A DNA stretch of 64,000 nucleotides from Micromonospora sp. WMMD1082 (GTDB lineage Bacteria > Actinomycetota > Actinomycetes > Mycobacteriales > Micromonosporaceae). The notes beneath the pieces were generated by a model that searched no databases, was not told where the DNA came from, and saw only the letters and a program-made list of their open reading frames with translations. The position numbers and the translations under genes were made by a program. This document shows, in pieces, positions 24,166-32,590 of this stretch; within the stretch, counting starts at the first letter, position 1; every line of letters begins with the position of its first letter. The stretch spans positions 2,108,001 to 2,172,000 of the forward strand of contig NZ_JARUBM010000002.1 of the NCBI RefSeq assembly GCF_029626175.1, written 5' to 3'.

Positions 24166-24204
24166 CGACCCCGACACACCGGCGGCCACGGCGCACCGGT
24201 CGAC

Positions 24205-25467
24205 TCAGCCCACCGGCGGCGCGGTCGGCGGCTTGACGGCCGGCTCCGGCCCGGCCGGTGCACCCGGTCGGTCCAGTTCGCCGAAGGCCTGCCGCACCAG
24301 CCGGTTCGCCTCCTCCTGGCTGATCCCCGAGGCCACCAGCAGGTCGCTGGCGGTGGTGCGCACCTGGGCGACCACCACGCTGCCGGAGAATCCGACCCCC
24401 TCGGCGTACGCCCGGCCGGCCTCGCTGACGGCGCGCAGCGACCGCTCCCGGGCCTGCTCGGGCTCCTCGCCCTGGGCAAACTCCTTCTTCAACAGACGTA
24501 CCGCCTCGGCGAGATGGCCGACCGCGTCCGGCAGCGGATCCGGGACCGGCTCGGAGTCCTCGACCAGGGTGACGGAACGCCGGATCAGCGTGCCGCTGTT
24601 GCGCATCGCCCGGTCGATCGGGTCGGCCGCCTCCGCGTAGTGGGTGAGTTCGCTGCGCCGGTGCCAGCGCGCCGGGGAGAGCAGCGCGGTCTCCTTGGCG
24701 CCCTCGATCGCCTCGATGAAGGTGGTCAGCTCCTGCTTGTTGTTCCGCAGCCGGTCCAGCGCTTCCTGGATCTTCTCCCGATCACGTTCCCGCAGGCCGT
24801 TGGCGGTGATGTCGAGCTGCGCGGAGAGCAGGTCCAGGGCCGGCCGGGCCGCCCGGTTGAGCACTCGGAGGGGGTTGAGCGGCAGCAGGATCGCGGTGAC
24901 CAGCAGCGCGATGCTGCCGCCGATGAGCGCGTCGATGAACCGGGGTAGCTCCAGGTGCTCCACCGACGGGCTGAGCGTGACGATCAGCACCGCCGTGGCC
25001 GCGGCCTGGATGACGATGGCGACGCTGCCCCCGGCGAAGACGGTCAGCACGATGGCCGCGGTGACGACCAGTCCGAGCTGCCACGCCCCGGTGCCGAGGA
25101 AGTAGATCAGCAGGTCACCCACGGCCACCCCGACCCCCACCCCGATGATCAGCTCAACGGTCCGGCGGAACCGTTGCCCCACCGAGACGGCGAGGGTGCC
25201 GACGGCGGAGATCGGGGCGAAGACCGGCTGCGCGTTGCCCAGCAACTCGTGCGACGCCAGCCAGGACAGCCCGGCGGCGAGGCCGGCCTGCGCGGCCAGG
25301 CCGAGCGACATCCGCACCCGGTGCAGGCGGTCGTGCAGGGTGGCGCGGCCACGGTGATGCAGCTGCGCCACGGTCTCGGCGATCCGGGCCGTGTCCACGT
25401 CGGACAGGCGCTCGGGCATGCCGTCCCGCCGCAGCAGCCGAGCGAGGGCTTTCCGGGCCACCGCCAT
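24205..25467 (-). CDS. FUSC / aromatic acid exporter-like membrane protein
   Basis: A 420-residue protein from ATG 25467. The first 60 residues are soluble. A membrane block (about 65-205) has six hydrophobic segments with ELLGNAQPVFAPISAVGTLAVSVGQRFRRTVELIIGVGVGVAVGDLL in it; the PVFAPISA and GVGVAVGD pieces are characteristic of the FUSC/ArAE (DUF939-like) fold. The C-terminal half (about 215-420) is a long helical cytoplasmic domain ending in a Pro-rich tail. Relatives such as AaeB export aromatic acids, but most actinobacterial members are uncharacterised. It is divergent from the HD-domain gene at 25560. Confidence 0.82.
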   Translation of the reverse strand: MAVARKALARLLRRDGMPERLSDVDTARIAETVAQLHHRGRATLHDRLHRVRMSLGLAAQAGLAAGLSWLASHELLGNAQPVFAPISAVGTLAVSVGQRFRRTVELIIGVGVGVAVGDLLIYFLGTGAWQLGLVVTAAIVLTVFAGGSVAIVIQAAATAVLIVTLSPSVEHLELPRFIDALIGGSIALLVTAILLPLNPLRVLNRAARPALDLLSAQLDITANGLRERDREKIQEALDRLRNNKQELTTFIEAIEGAKETALLSPARWHRRSELTHYAEAADPIDRAMRNSGTLIRRSVTLVEDSEPVPDPLPDAVGHLAEAVRLLKKEFAQGEEPEQARERSLRAVSEAGRAYAEGVGFSGSVVVAQVRTTASDLLVASGISQEEANRLVRQAFGELDRPGAPAGPEPAVKPPTAPPVG

Positions 25468-25559
25468 GGCCCGCGACTACCCGCCGCGCGCCCGGACATT
25501 CCTCACCGAAGCGGCATACCCCTTCGCCGGGGACGTGACGCGCGGTGGGGCAGACTCGG

Positions 25560-26201
25560 GTGGTGACCGGACTGAGCGAACGGTGGCGGACGGCCGCCCG
25601 GGCGGCCGGGGCGACCGACGCCGTTGCCGTGGACACCGCCGGCGACGAGCTGCTCCGGCGGTGGCGGGAGCCGCACCGGCACTACCACACGGTGGCGCAC
25701 CTGACCGCCGTTCTCGACGTCGTCGATCGGTACGCCTCCACCGCATCGCGACCCGACCTGGTCCGACTCGCCGCGTGGTGCCACGACGCGGTGTACGACC
25801 CCCGCGCGCCGGGCGACCGCAACGAACGCGACAGCGCGGCGCTCGCCGACGCCCTGCTCACCCGGGCAGGGCTGCCCGGCGCCGAGGTGGCCGAGGTGCG
25901 CCGGCTGGTCCTGCTCACCGCCGGGCACGCGGCGGACCCGGCGGACTCCGCCGGTGCGCTGCTCTGCGACGCCGACCTGGCCGTCCTGGCCGCGCCCGAG
26001 CCCGAGTACGACCGGTACGCCCGCGCGATCCGCCGGGAGTACGCCCACGTGCCGGAGCCGGACTACCGGGCCGGCCGCGCCCGGGTGCTCTCCACGCTGC
26101 TCGCCCTCCCCGCCCTGTACCGCGTCCCCGCCCTCGCCGCCGCCTGGGAAGCCCTCGCCCGCGCAAACCTCACCCGCGAACTAACCACCCTCCACCCCTG
26201 A
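25560..26201 (+). CDS. HD-domain predicted metal-dependent phosphohydrolase
   Basis: About 213 residues from GTG 25560; GTG 25545 and 25563 are in-frame alternatives (GGTGGGG at 25544-25550 could serve 25560). The HD pattern is present as RHYHTVAHL (first His), AAWCHDAVYD (His-Asp), LTAGHAAD and LCDADLAVLAAPE (distal Asp). This matches the COG4339-type proteins often annotated as predicted metal-dependent HD phosphohydrolases; their natural substrate is not known. Its last 21 bases overlap the end of the convergent DUF4031 gene. Confidence 0.85.
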   Translation: MVTGLSERWRTAARAAGATDAVAVDTAGDELLRRWREPHRHYHTVAHLTAVLDVVDRYASTASRPDLVRLAAWCHDAVYDPRAPGDRNERDSAALADALLTRAGLPGAEVAEVRRLVLLTAGHAADPADSAGALLCDADLAVLAAPEPEYDRYARAIRREYAHVPEPDYRAGRARVLSTLLALPALYRVPALAAAWEALARANLTRELTTLHP

Positions 26202-26573
26202 CCTGATCCCTGCCCCACGATCTTGCACTTCCTGCCTCGACATGTCGGGCATATGCCGCACATCAGGGACCGAAACTGCAAGATCGCGGAGAACGGTGGA
26301 GGGTGGGGGCGGGGTGGAGAGGTGTTTGGGGCGGCGCAGACCCGACGCGCGGAGGAGGCGGACCAGGTCGCGACTGAGGGCGACCCGCGCGCCGAGCCAG
26401 ACGGCCATCGCGAAGCGTTCCGCAGGGATGTCGTAGTGGTCCCGGTCGAAGCCGCGCCGAGGGACACCCAGCGTCTCGGCGAAGGCGTGCAGCTCGGCGA
26501 GGGAGACGTCGCTGATCAGGTGCGACCAGAGCCGACCCCGCGCCGGCCAGGCCGGCCGGTCCACGTAGATCAC
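26181..26573 (-). CDS. DUF4031 protein with palindrome-encoded C-terminal tail
   Basis: A 130-residue protein. GTG 26573 is favoured because TACGGT lies 7 bases upstream; GTG 26582 is in frame. The DUF4031 core occupies about 1-83: IYVDRPAWPARGRLWSHLIS, then ELHAFAETLGVPRRGFDRDHYD, and ALSRDLVRLLRASGLRRP. The remaining tail of about 45 residues is encoded by the GATCTTGCA palindrome (26219-26285) and flanking bases, so the stop codon was probably moved by insertion of that element. Function of DUF4031 is unknown. Confidence 0.78.
   Translation of the reverse strand: MIYVDRPAWPARGRLWSHLISDVSLAELHAFAETLGVPRRGFDRDHYDIPAERFAMAVWLGARVALSRDLVRLLRASGLRRPKHLSTPPPPSTVLRDLAVSVPDVRHMPDMSRQEVQDRGAGIRSGVEGG
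26219..26285. repeat. GATCTTGCA palindromic element, copy 1
   Basis: Outer arms GATCTTGCA (26219-26227) and TGCAAGATC (26277-26285). The inner part carries two perfect 10-bp palindromes back to back, CGACATGTCG (26238-26247) and GGCATATGCC (26248-26257). It overlaps the 3' end of the DUF4031 gene. A related element is at 61704-61779. Confidence 0.75.
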
Positions 26574-26580
26574 GGCAGCC

Positions 26581-26586
26581 ACCGTA
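26581..26586 (-). promoter_or_regulatory. -10 element TACGGT of the leaderless DUF4031 gene
   Basis: TACGGT on the minus strand, 7 bases before GTG 26573. Confidence 0.45.
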
Positions 26587-26629
26587 CCGGGTGGCGGCCC
26601 TCAGGTTGATGATCACCGGCTGGCGGTCG

Positions 26630-26635
26630 TAGCCT
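26630..26635 (+). promoter_or_regulatory. -10 element TAGCCT of the leaderless FAD-linked oxidase gene
   Basis: TAGCCT, 7 bases before ATG 26643. Confidence 0.55.
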
Positions 26636-26642
26636 CGGCCGC

Positions 26643-28043
26643 ATGGCTGCCTCCCCGCTCCTCGACGACCTGCGCACCGCCCTCGGACCGGCGGCGGTCC
26701 TCACCGATCCGGATCTGCTGCACGGGCACCGGCGGGACGAGGCCGACCTGTGCGCCGCGGGAACGCCACTGGTGGTGACCCGACCGCGCAGCACCGAGGA
26801 GGTGGTCGCGGTGGTCCGGGCGGCCGGACGACACGGCGTACCGGTGGTGCCGCAGGGTGCGCGTACCGGATTGGCCGGCGCGGCGAACGCCGTCGACGGC
26901 GCGGTGGTGATCAGCACCACGGCGATGGACACGATCCTGGAGATCGATCCGATCAGCCGGATCGCCGTGGTCCAGCCGGGGGTGGTCAACGCCACGCTCA
27001 ACGCCACGCTGGGCGAGCAGGGCCTGTGGTATCCGCCGGACCCGGGCTCGTGGGAGTCGTCCACCATCGGCGGCAACGTCGCCACCAACGCGGGTGGCAT
27101 GTGCTGCGTCAAGTACGGCGTCACCACCGAGTACGTGCTCGGCCTCGAAGTGGTGCTCGCCTCCGGCGAGGTGCTGCGCACCGGGCGACGCACCGCCAAG
27201 GGCGTGGCCGGGTACGACCTCACCCGGCTCTTCGTCGGCTCCGAGGGCACCCTCGGCGTGATCACCGAGGTGACCGTGGCGCTGCGACCCGCCCCGGCAC
27301 AGTCGCTGACCCTGGTCGCCGTCTTCGGCTCCACCGCGGCGGCGGGCGAGGCAGTGGCCCGGATCTCCGCCCAGGGGCTCTCCCCCAGCCTGCTGGAGCT
27401 GCTCGACCGCACGCACCTGCTGGCGATCGAGGCGTACCGGCCGATGGGGTTGCGCACCGATGCCGAGGCGCTGCTGCTGGCCGCCGCCGACACCGGCCCC
27501 CGGGCGGCGGAGGATCTGGCCGGGCTGGCCGCCGTCTGCGAGGCGGCCGGCGCCGAGGAGGTGTACGCGGCCACCGACGCCGTGGAGGCCGCCGCGTTGT
27601 TGCAGGCCCGGCGGCTGGCCCATCCGGCCATGGAGAAGTACGCCGCGGACGCGTACCCGGACGGCAACGGCGGCCTGATCATCGACGACCTGGCCGTGCC
27701 CCGGGGCGAACTCGCCGCCCTGCTCGACGGGGTGGCCCGGATCGCGGCCGAGTGCGAGGTGCCGATCGGCGTGGTCGGTCACGCCGGTGACGGCAACATG
27801 CACCCCAACATCGTGGTCGACCGCGCCGACCCGGCCAGCCTGGAGCGCGGCCGGCGGGCCTTCGACGAGATCATGCGGCTGGGGCTGGGACTCGGCGGCA
27901 CGTGCACCGGCGAGCACGGCGTCGGCCTGCTCAAGCGGGACTGGCTGGCCCGGGAGATCGGTCCGGTGGGCGTACGGGTGCACCAGGCGATCAAGGCGGC
28001 GCTCGACCCGACCGGCCTGCTCAACCCCGGCAAGGTGCTCTGA
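26643..28043 (+). CDS. FAD-linked oxidase, glycolate/D-lactate dehydrogenase (GlcD) type
   Basis: A 466-residue flavoprotein of the VAO/FAD-binding type 4 family. The FAD-binding domain (about 35-215) has VVRAAGRHGVPVVPQGARTGLAG in part, and the PPDPGS...TIGGNVATNAGGMCCVKYG region that contacts the pyrophosphate and isoalloxazine. The C-terminal oxidase cap (about 220-466) has GVVGHAGDGNMHPNI and the diagnostic GTCTGEHGVGLLKRDWL. Such enzymes oxidise 2-hydroxyacids (glycolate, D-lactate and relatives). No glcE/glcF partner is adjacent, so the single-subunit type is likely. Confidence 0.9.
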   Translation: MAASPLLDDLRTALGPAAVLTDPDLLHGHRRDEADLCAAGTPLVVTRPRSTEEVVAVVRAAGRHGVPVVPQGARTGLAGAANAVDGAVVISTTAMDTILEIDPISRIAVVQPGVVNATLNATLGEQGLWYPPDPGSWESSTIGGNVATNAGGMCCVKYGVTTEYVLGLEVVLASGEVLRTGRRTAKGVAGYDLTRLFVGSEGTLGVITEVTVALRPAPAQSLTLVAVFGSTAAAGEAVARISAQGLSPSLLELLDRTHLLAIEAYRPMGLRTDAEALLLAAADTGPRAAEDLAGLAAVCEAAGAEEVYAATDAVEAAALLQARRLAHPAMEKYAADAYPDGNGGLIIDDLAVPRGELAALLDGVARIAAECEVPIGVVGHAGDGNMHPNIVVDRADPASLERGRRAFDEIMRLGLGLGGTCTGEHGVGLLKRDWLAREIGPVGVRVHQAIKAALDPTGLLNPGKVL

Positions 28044-28057
28044 CCCCCGAAGCGGCC

Positions 28058-28585
28058 TCAGCCGATCATCTCCGCGGGCGTGTTCTGGGTGAGCAGCAGC
28101 AGGATCTCCTCGGCCACCGGCGGTCGTTCCTCCCCGGGGCAGTCCTGCGAGGTGATCAGGCCGGCCGCGGTCAGCAGGCTGGAGGTGAGGGCGCCGACGC
28201 AGCTGACCCGGTAGCCGCGTACCTCGTCGGTCTCCTTGGCCAGACCTGGCTCGGCAAGGAGCTGCTGGAGGCGTTCGCGCTGTTCCCCGCTCAGCGCGCC
28301 GGTCGAGGTCACCCCGTCACCAGCGCAGTCGATGCACTCCCAGCGGCCGTCCGGCTCCACGTTGAGGGTCCGCAGCGGGCCGTCGGGACCGTCGTTCTGC
28401 AGCAGGCTGACCCGACCGTTTCCGGTGGTCGTGGCCGCTCCGCCGCCGGACCGTCCATCGGCCGGGGTGCTCGCGTCCGCCGGCGGTTCACCCCGGTCGC
28501 CGAACGGAGCACAGCCACTGAGGGCGGCCGCCAGCAGGGTGGCGACGGAGAGGGAGGCCAGCCGTGACCGGGAAAGCGCCATCAC
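28058..28585 (-). CDS. Lipoprotein of unknown function
   Basis: A 175-residue exported protein. GTG 28585 is preferred to ATG 28582 because TAAGTT lies 6 bases upstream. A lipoprotein signal peptide is clear: SRSRLASLSVATLLAAALSGC with lipobox LSGC. After a Pro/Gly/Ser linker (to about 65) a globular domain carries four further Cys, two of them in WECIDCAG and others in RVSCVGAL and SQDCPGEE, suggesting disulfides. No family recognised. It converges with the FAD-linked oxidase (14-bp gap) and is transcribed in the same direction as glpD. Confidence 0.8.
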   Translation of the reverse strand: MMALSRSRLASLSVATLLAAALSGCAPFGDRGEPPADASTPADGRSGGGAATTTGNGRVSLLQNDGPDGPLRTLNVEPDGRWECIDCAGDGVTSTGALSGEQRERLQQLLAEPGLAKETDEVRGYRVSCVGALTSSLLTAAGLITSQDCPGEERPPVAEEILLLLTQNTPAEMIG

Positions 28586-28591
28586 GCGCGC

Positions 28592-28597
28592 AACTTA
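28592..28597 (-). promoter_or_regulatory. -10 element TAAGTT of the leaderless lipoprotein gene
   Basis: TAAGTT on the minus strand, 6 bases before GTG 28585. Confidence 0.45.
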
Positions 28598-28667
28598 CCC
28601 CACCGTAGGTAGCGAACGTAACCGGCCGGATGGATATCCACGATCGGCGATCTCCAGAGTGGATCCG

Positions 28668-30491
28668 TCAGCGGGCCAGGCCGGCCGCGCCGTCGTCGGC
28701 GCCCCGATCCGCGGGGTAGCCCCGCACGTCCGGTGCGCCCAGCCGCGCGGCGTCGGCGGTGGCGTCGTCCGGCATCAGCTGGGACTGCCGTTCGGCCTCC
28801 ACCCGGGCCCGGTAGTGCGCCACCTCGCGCGTTCGCCGGGCGGCATCCCAACCCAGCACCGCGCCCATCAGCTCGGCGGTGTGCTCGGCCGACTCCAGCC
28901 CCCGGTGGGTCGTCTCGAACGAGATCCGGGTCCGCCGGGTCAACACGTCCTCCAGGTGCAACGCCCCCTCGGCCCGGGCCGCATACGTCACCTCCGCGGC
29001 GAGGTACTCCGGCGCGCCGGCCAGCGGGGACGCCAGCAGCGGATCGGCGTCGATCAGGGCGAGCAGGTCGAGGGTCAGGCTGCCGTAGCGCTCCAGCAGG
29101 TGCTCCACCACACCCACCTGGACCCCGTGCCGGCGGGCCAGGTCGGCCCGGTCCCGCCACATGGAGGCGTACCCGTCCGCGCCGAGCAACGGCAGGTCGG
29201 CCGTACGCGACCGGCGCTGGCCGCCGAGGCGGCGCACCGCCCGAGCGACCACGTCGGCGGCCATCACCCGGTACGTCGTGTACTTGCCGCCGGCGACCAG
29301 CAGCAGCCCGAGCATCGGCTCGATGACGGCGTGCTCCCGGGAGAGCTTGGAGGTGGAGTCCGCCTCGCCGGCCAGCAGCGGGCGCAGCCCGGCGTAGACG
29401 CCCTCGATGTCGGCGGTGGTCAGCGGCCGGGCCAGCACGGTGTTGACCTGCCGGAGCAGGTAGTCGATGTCGCTGGCGGAGGCCGCCGGGTGCGAGCGGT
29501 CCAGCCGCCAGTCCGTGTCCGTGGTGCCGATGATCCAGTGCCCGCCCCAGGGAATGACGAACAGGACACTGGTGGCCGTCCGCAGGATCAGTCCGGTCTC
29601 GCCGGTGATCGCCGAGCGGGGCACCACCAGGTGCACGCCCTTGGAGGCCCGGACCCGGATACCGGGCCGCAGCCCGACGTCGTTGAGCATCCGGGACATG
29701 TCGTCGGTCCAGACCCCGGTGGCGGCGATCACCGTGCGGGCGCGTACCTCGAACTCCGCCTCCGGGGAGCCGGCGGGCGCCTCCAGATCACGGACCCGGA
29801 CCCCGGTGACCTCGCGGGCCTGCCGGATCAACCCGACGGCCCGAGCGCTGCTCACCACGGTCGCACCCAGGCTGGCGGCGGTGCGGGCCAGGGTGACCAC
29901 CAGGCGGGCGTCGTCGACCTGCCCGTCGTGGTAGCGGATCGCACCGGCCAGCCCGTCGGAACGCAGGCTCGGAAAGACCCGGCGGGCGCCCTCCCGGCTC
30001 AGGTGGCGGTGCAGCGGCATCCCCCGGCCGCCGCCGAAGAGGCCGGCGAAGGCGTCGTACGCGGCCACCCCGGCGCCGTAGTAGGCGCGGCGGAACAGCC
30101 GGGCGGGCAGGTCGCGTACGCCCTGACCGGCGGGGAGCGGCACCAGGAACGGCACCGGGCGCACCAGGTGCGGCGCCAGTCGGGTGGCCAGCAGCCCCCG
30201 CTCGGTGAGCGCCTCGTGCACCAGGTGGAACTCCAACTGCTCCAGGTAGCGCAGCCCGCCGTGGATCAACTTGCTGGACCGGCTGGAGGTGCCGGCCGCG
30301 AAGTCGCGCGCCTCCACCAGGGCCACTTTGAGGCCACGGGAGGCGGCGTCGACGGCGGCTCCGGCGCCGGTCACACCACCACCGATGACCAGCACGTCGA
30401 ACCGCTCGGAGCGCAGCCGACGCAGGTCGGCGGCGCGGCGGGCGGGCGAGAGTTGCCCGGCAACGGACCGCAGGACGTGTGGATCGCGCAC
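28668..30491 (-). CDS. glpD: Aerobic glycerol-3-phosphate dehydrogenase
   Basis: A 607-residue FAD enzyme that oxidises sn-glycerol 3-phosphate to dihydroxyacetone phosphate and passes electrons to the respiratory quinone pool at the membrane. The dinucleotide-binding motif is DVLVIGGGVTGAGAAVDAAS (about 32-51), followed by the family signature GTSSRSSKLIHGGLRYLEQ. A second conserved site is FVIPWGGHWIIGTTDTDW. The C-terminal DAO_C helical domain (about 420-550) is complete. No glpF or glpK is adjacent. The GTG start is supported by TAACGT 6 bases upstream. Confidence 0.94.
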   Translation of the reverse strand: MRDPHVLRSVAGQLSPARRAADLRRLRSERFDVLVIGGGVTGAGAAVDAASRGLKVALVEARDFAAGTSSRSSKLIHGGLRYLEQLEFHLVHEALTERGLLATRLAPHLVRPVPFLVPLPAGQGVRDLPARLFRRAYYGAGVAAYDAFAGLFGGGRGMPLHRHLSREGARRVFPSLRSDGLAGAIRYHDGQVDDARLVVTLARTAASLGATVVSSARAVGLIRQAREVTGVRVRDLEAPAGSPEAEFEVRARTVIAATGVWTDDMSRMLNDVGLRPGIRVRASKGVHLVVPRSAITGETGLILRTATSVLFVIPWGGHWIIGTTDTDWRLDRSHPAASASDIDYLLRQVNTVLARPLTTADIEGVYAGLRPLLAGEADSTSKLSREHAVIEPMLGLLLVAGGKYTTYRVMAADVVARAVRRLGGQRRSRTADLPLLGADGYASMWRDRADLARRHGVQVGVVEHLLERYGSLTLDLLALIDADPLLASPLAGAPEYLAAEVTYAARAEGALHLEDVLTRRTRISFETTHRGLESAEHTAELMGAVLGWDAARRTREVAHYRARVEAERQSQLMPDDATADAARLGAPDVRGYPADRGADDGAAGLAR

Positions 30492-30497
30492 CCGTCC

Positions 30498-30503
30498 ACG
30501 TTA
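30498..30503 (-). promoter_or_regulatory. -10 element TAACGT of leaderless glpD
   Basis: TAACGT on the minus strand, 6 bases before GTG 30491. Confidence 0.5.
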
Positions 30504-30549
30504 GCCCTCCCGGCGTTCCCGCCGACATGTGCCGCCCCGGCCACCAGGG

Positions 30550-32409
30550 TCAACCGCCCGGCAGTTCCCTGTCCAGCCTCTCCTGGGCACCCTTCCCAGC
30601 ACTGTCCGGGCCGTGGATCTGCCCAGCGAGAGCGGGGCCAGCGATGAAGTGGGCGCTCCGCCCGCTACCCTCTCCGCGAATCAGCAGCCCGGCCCGTTCC
30701 AACCGCTCCAACTGGCCACGCGCCCCAGCGTAGGTGAGGCCGGTGAGGGCCGAATGGTCGCCCGACGAGTACCGCTCATGGCTCACCAACCAACGCCGCG
30801 CCACATACTCCGCTCCCGCCAGGTCCGGCCGAAGGTACGGCAGCACTCCACGCCGCCGAAGCACCTCGGTGCCCGCGCTCTTCTCCAGCAATGACACCGC
30901 TTCGTCAGTCAGCACCCACACATCCTTGTAGCGGGTGATCAAGGCTGCCTCGCCGACGACGCAGTCCGCCGCCGTTTCCAGGGCCTCCGCCGTCTCGACT
31001 TCCCCTCGTTGCAGGACCCGGGTCAGTTCAACTGCTGTCGTGAACGGCTCATGCAGAAGGGTGTGAACGATCAGGGCCACCTTCACGTCCCGCTGGCGGA
31101 TCTCTGGTCGGATCGAACCCATCAGGTTCATCACCGGTACGACAGGGCGACCGCCAACAAGCCGTACGCGGACCCGAGGGCCGGCCTCTTCCTGCAACAG
31201 GGGCGGCCGGTGTCCGAGTACCACCATGTCGCGATACATCCGATCAACGCCCAACCCCTGTTTTTCCACCAGGCGCAGTGCGCGGAAGAGATCAGCAAGC
31301 GCTGGATACCTCGCGTAGCGCTGAGTCAGGGCGGTATCGGAGGTGATGCCCCCGACGAAACCGCCTGGACTGACGACCTGGATAGCCGAATCTTCCTCTA
31401 TCCAGGTGACCGTCACGGGCTCCGACTGCATCCAGTCCCGGTGAACGACCCCGTTCAGGACCGCCTCACGGACCGCGCCAGGCGGCAGCTGGCGGACAGA
31501 GTTCTGCGCGAACCCTGCACGGCCATCAACCCGGACAGCCTGGTTCAGCGTGTCCAACCGCTCGTCCACCACAGCGACCTGCTCCAACAGACTGAAACCC
31601 GCCAGTTGCCGTGGGCCGCTCAACAGCTCACCCCCTTCGACATCCCAGACAGACAGCGCGATGTGGGTTCGGTCAGCTGGGCAGAAGGTCAAGGCACCGG
31701 CGGCAGTGAGCCGACCGTCGGGTCGAAGGACACCGAGAGATCTCAACAGATCACCAGCAGTAAGGCCGATCTCTGCCACGGCCTCCGAGTCGGCTGCCGC
31801 CAGGTACCGGCGGGCGACCGCGATCGCCCCCGGGGACACGTCGGCCTCGGTGCGCTGAGTCACCTGGGCCATCGGGTCATGTCCGGCACTCAGCTGGCGG
31901 TGCAGCCACCACTCGGCACGATCGACCCCCACGCAGTGGCCCCCGGTCCGCCACCGGATACGCCCGTTCAGATCCTCCACCGGCTCCCGGGCCTCAGCCA
32001 CGTAGAGCACAAGCAGTCGAACTCCCTCGACCCGCCTCTCCTCTACAGCAGGAGCGACTTCCACGTGCTCATAGACTCGGTGCCGCAGCCACTCAGCGTC
32101 CAGCCCGGCGCCAAGCAGCTGGCCGGTGCGGTCCTCCACGCCTACGAGGAGGGCCCCTCCGCCGGGCGTATTCGCCATGCAGGTGACCTCGTTGGCCAGC
32201 TGGCGGGCAGCCTCCTGGTTGTGCGGCTCGCCGACGAGCAGACTGCCCCCTCGTCCCCGCCGGCCGGCCTCCTCCTTGCAATCGACCTTTTCCCGCTCGG
32301 CGCGCGTCGGCAGCACTCCTGCGCGGAGCTTGGCAAGCACGGCGTCCACCAGGACGTGCAGTTGCTCGCGCGCCTCGATCAGGTCCGACCCAGGGCTGAA
32401 TGACGACAT
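30550..32409 (-). CDS. AlbA_2 / Schlafen-type ATP-binding regulator
   Basis: A 619-residue protein from ATG 32409. The N-terminal AlbA_2 (Schlafen-like) domain (about 35-160) has REKVDCKEE, then ANEVTCMANTPGGGALLVGVED, where the Glu/Asp and GGG loop are characteristic. The middle region (about 190-420) ends in an HATPase_c_4-like module: PGAVREAVLNGVVHRDW and IQVVSPGGF. The C-terminal third (about 440-619) contains winged-helix segments (AVELTRVLQRGEVETAEALE; ALTGLTYAGARGQLERLERAGL). Such proteins are usually described as ATP-dependent transcriptional regulators, some linked to phage defence. Base composition looks less GC-rich than the neighbours, hinting at transfer. The promoter carries a perfect palindrome (32430-32462), suggesting autoregulation. 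Confidence 0.85.
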   Translation of the reverse strand: MSSFSPGSDLIEAREQLHVLVDAVLAKLRAGVLPTRAEREKVDCKEEAGRRGRGGSLLVGEPHNQEAARQLANEVTCMANTPGGGALLVGVEDRTGQLLGAGLDAEWLRHRVYEHVEVAPAVEERRVEGVRLLVLYVAEAREPVEDLNGRIRWRTGGHCVGVDRAEWWLHRQLSAGHDPMAQVTQRTEADVSPGAIAVARRYLAAADSEAVAEIGLTAGDLLRSLGVLRPDGRLTAAGALTFCPADRTHIALSVWDVEGGELLSGPRQLAGFSLLEQVAVVDERLDTLNQAVRVDGRAGFAQNSVRQLPPGAVREAVLNGVVHRDWMQSEPVTVTWIEEDSAIQVVSPGGFVGGITSDTALTQRYARYPALADLFRALRLVEKQGLGVDRMYRDMVVLGHRPPLLQEEAGPRVRVRLVGGRPVVPVMNLMGSIRPEIRQRDVKVALIVHTLLHEPFTTAVELTRVLQRGEVETAEALETAADCVVGEAALITRYKDVWVLTDEAVSLLEKSAGTEVLRRRGVLPYLRPDLAGAEYVARRWLVSHERYSSGDHSALTGLTYAGARGQLERLERAGLLIRGEGSGRSAHFIAGPALAGQIHGPDSAGKGAQERLDRELPGG

Positions 32410-32415
32410 CCGCCC

Positions 32416-32421
32416 ACGATA
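32416..32421 (-). promoter_or_regulatory. -10 element TATCGT of the leaderless AlbA_2 gene
   Basis: TATCGT on the minus strand, 6 bases before ATG 32409. A 17-bp spacer would place the -35 at 32439-32444, in the centre of the palindrome. Confidence 0.5.
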
Positions 32422-32429
32422 CACCGACT

Positions 32430-32462
32430 ACTTGCAATTTAGGTGGTGCCTAAATTGCAAGT
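32430..32462. promoter_or_regulatory. Perfect 14-bp-arm palindromic operator of the AlbA_2 gene
   Basis: ACTTGCAATTTAGG (32430-32443) and CCTAAATTGCAAGT (32449-32462) with a TGGTG spacer. The AT-rich symmetric site covers the predicted -35 region, a position typical of repressor binding. The divergent peptidase gene promoter lies 117 bp away, so control of both is possible. Confidence 0.75.
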
Positions 32463-32578
32463 TGACGCGTCGTGGTGTGGAGGTCGTTGTGTTTCCGCCC
32501 GGCTGCGGACAGCTCAGTCGAGCCAGCGGCGGGGCTCCGACAGCTCGGCGGCACCCGACCGCACAGCGACCTGCGTCG

Positions 32579-32584
32579 TACTGT
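32579..32584 (+). promoter_or_regulatory. -10 element TACTGT of the leaderless membrane subtilase gene
   Basis: TACTGT, 6 bases before ATG 32591. Confidence 0.5.
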
Positions 32585-32590
32585 GTGCGG

